Positions 63,478 to 64,000 of a DNA stretch of 64,000 bases are shown one piece after another. Each line of letters begins with the position of its first letter. The stretch's first letter is position 1. The position numbers and the translations under genes are program-made. The stretch is taken from NCBI GenBank assembly GCA_963715045.1, contig CAVQRC010000020.1, positions 1 through 64,000 on the forward strand, in the 5' to 3' direction. The notes beneath the pieces are model-generated. The model ran no database searches, had not been told where the DNA came from, and saw only the letters and a list, made by a program, of their open reading frames with translations. This DNA comes from CAVQRC01 sp963715045 (GTDB lineage: Bacteria; Planctomycetota; Planctomycetia; Pirellulales; Lacipirellulaceae).

Positions 63478-64000
63478 TCAGTCGCATAACGGCACGAACT
63501 GAAATTTCTCGCCGTCGAAAAGTCCCAGATCACTGAGCTTCAGTGAAGGGATCACGAGCAATGCCATGAACGAGAGCGTCATGAATGGCGCTCTGAGCTT
63601 TGAACCGAGCCGCTTTACTTCTTGGTCCAGCTTTCCGTAGCTGGTGGCTACTTCCTCGCAGGTGCCCGTCGCCATCAGCCCCGCGACGGGTAACGGCAAC
63701 ACCAGACGCGTCGGTCCCGCGGCGACCGCGAGGCCACCGCCGGCAGAGGAGACGAGGTTGACGGCCTCGCAGATCGCCTCCTCCGTGACACCGACGGCGA
63801 TAATGTTGTGCGAGTCGTGCGCGACCGAAGAGGCCATCGCTCCCTGCTGCAGACCGAAGTTCTTCGCGAAACCGATTGCCGGAGTCGCCTGACGGTATCG
63901 ATTCACAACCACGATCTTCAAAATGTCGCGATCCGGATCGCTCACGAATTTTCGCTCGACGATTCGGGGCCGGACGCGGAGGCAGTTGGTCACGAGCTGG
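63478..64000 (-). CDS. ade: Adenine deaminase, C-terminal part (runs off the window)
   Basis: Converts adenine to hypoxanthine and ammonia. Only the last 174 residues lie in the window; the gene continues past base 64000. Diagnostic blocks: NFGLQQGAMASSVAHDSHNIIAVG, EAVNLVSSAGGGLAVAAG, LPLPVAGLMATG, and the C-terminal PFMTLSFMALLVIPSLKLSD and FQFVPL. The metal-binding amidohydrolase N-terminal domain is outside the window. Convergent with uraH, 40 bases apart, both being purine-salvage or catabolic genes. Confidence 0.92.
   Translation of the reverse strand, partial: QLVTNCLRVRPRIVERKFVSDPDRDILKIVVVNRYRQATPAIGFAKNFGLQQGAMASSVAHDSHNIIAVGVTEEAICEAVNLVSSAGGGLAVAAGPTRLVLPLPVAGLMATGTCEEVATSYGKLDQEVKRLGSKLRAPFMTLSFMALLVIPSLKLSDLGLFDGEKFQFVPLCD

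Overview
The window looks like a GC-rich planctomycete chromosome, most likely of the Pirellulales/Pirellulaceae type. I infer this from several features together. There are two PEP-CTERM sorted proteins and an FG-GAP/dockerin protein with the planctomycete N-terminal export motif (LERRLMLA). There are YdjY, DUF1570 and HEAT+PDZ secreted proteins, several Gfo/Idh/MocA oxidoreductases, a dnaG-rpoD pair, and very divergent murein genes. No rRNA, tRNA, CRISPR array, integrase or complete insertion sequence was seen.

Layout. 1-2.7 kb: a broken type I restriction gene (hsdR) joined abruptly to the first third of a moxR-type ATPase gene. 2.9-5.8 kb: an ABC exporter pair and an alkylguanine-DNA methyltransferase. 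5.9-12.8 kb: a conserved unknown, a lone receiver protein, a MocA-type oxidoreductase, dnaG, rpoD and a zinc-ribbon coiled-coil protein. 13-16.8 kb: YdjY protein, a large unknown, yggS and a DUF167 gene. 17-21.7 kb: an RND efflux adaptor and pump. 21.7-26.2 kb: greA, a membrane-anchored HtrA protease, a zinc-ribbon membrane protein and aat. 26.3-30 kb: three consecutive Mur-pathway-like genes (MurE-, MurF- and MurG-like), all lacking key residues or domains. 30-36.3 kb: an HTH-EIIA fusion, rimO, pgsA, a CPBP protease and ispG. 36.4-40.5 kb: a DUF1570 lipoprotein, a double GNAT protein, an LpxL-type acyltransferase and a MocA oxidoreductase. 40.7-45.6 kb: satellite-like repeats, trmL, a MurB with an altered active site, an FtsQ-like protein, csrA, a class V aminotransferase and an isochorismatase-type hydrolase. 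45.7-50.6 kb: hslVU, tsaE, thiL and a second HtrA protease. 50.9-55.5 kb: secreted or membrane unknowns whose gaps each hold one copy of a small inverted-repeat element, then a HEAT+PDZ protein. 55.5-64 kb: an aldehyde dehydrogenase, two tandem PEP-CTERM paralogues, the FG-GAP/dockerin protein, 5-hydroxyisourate hydrolase and the C-terminal part of adenine deaminase.

Two themes stand out. First, the Mur-like proteins (MurB, MurE, MurF, MurG) keep open frames and recognisable folds but each has lost residues, or in the MurF-like case a whole ATPase domain, needed for the textbook reaction. This suggests a retained but repurposed or decaying envelope pathway and is the best candidate for something undescribed. 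Second, five otherwise well conserved genes carry single-base frameshifts (hsdR several; RND adaptor, htrA, a MocA oxidoreductase, thiL one each). That pattern points to sequencing or assembly error at least as much as to biology, and it also cautions about the hsdR/moxR junction.
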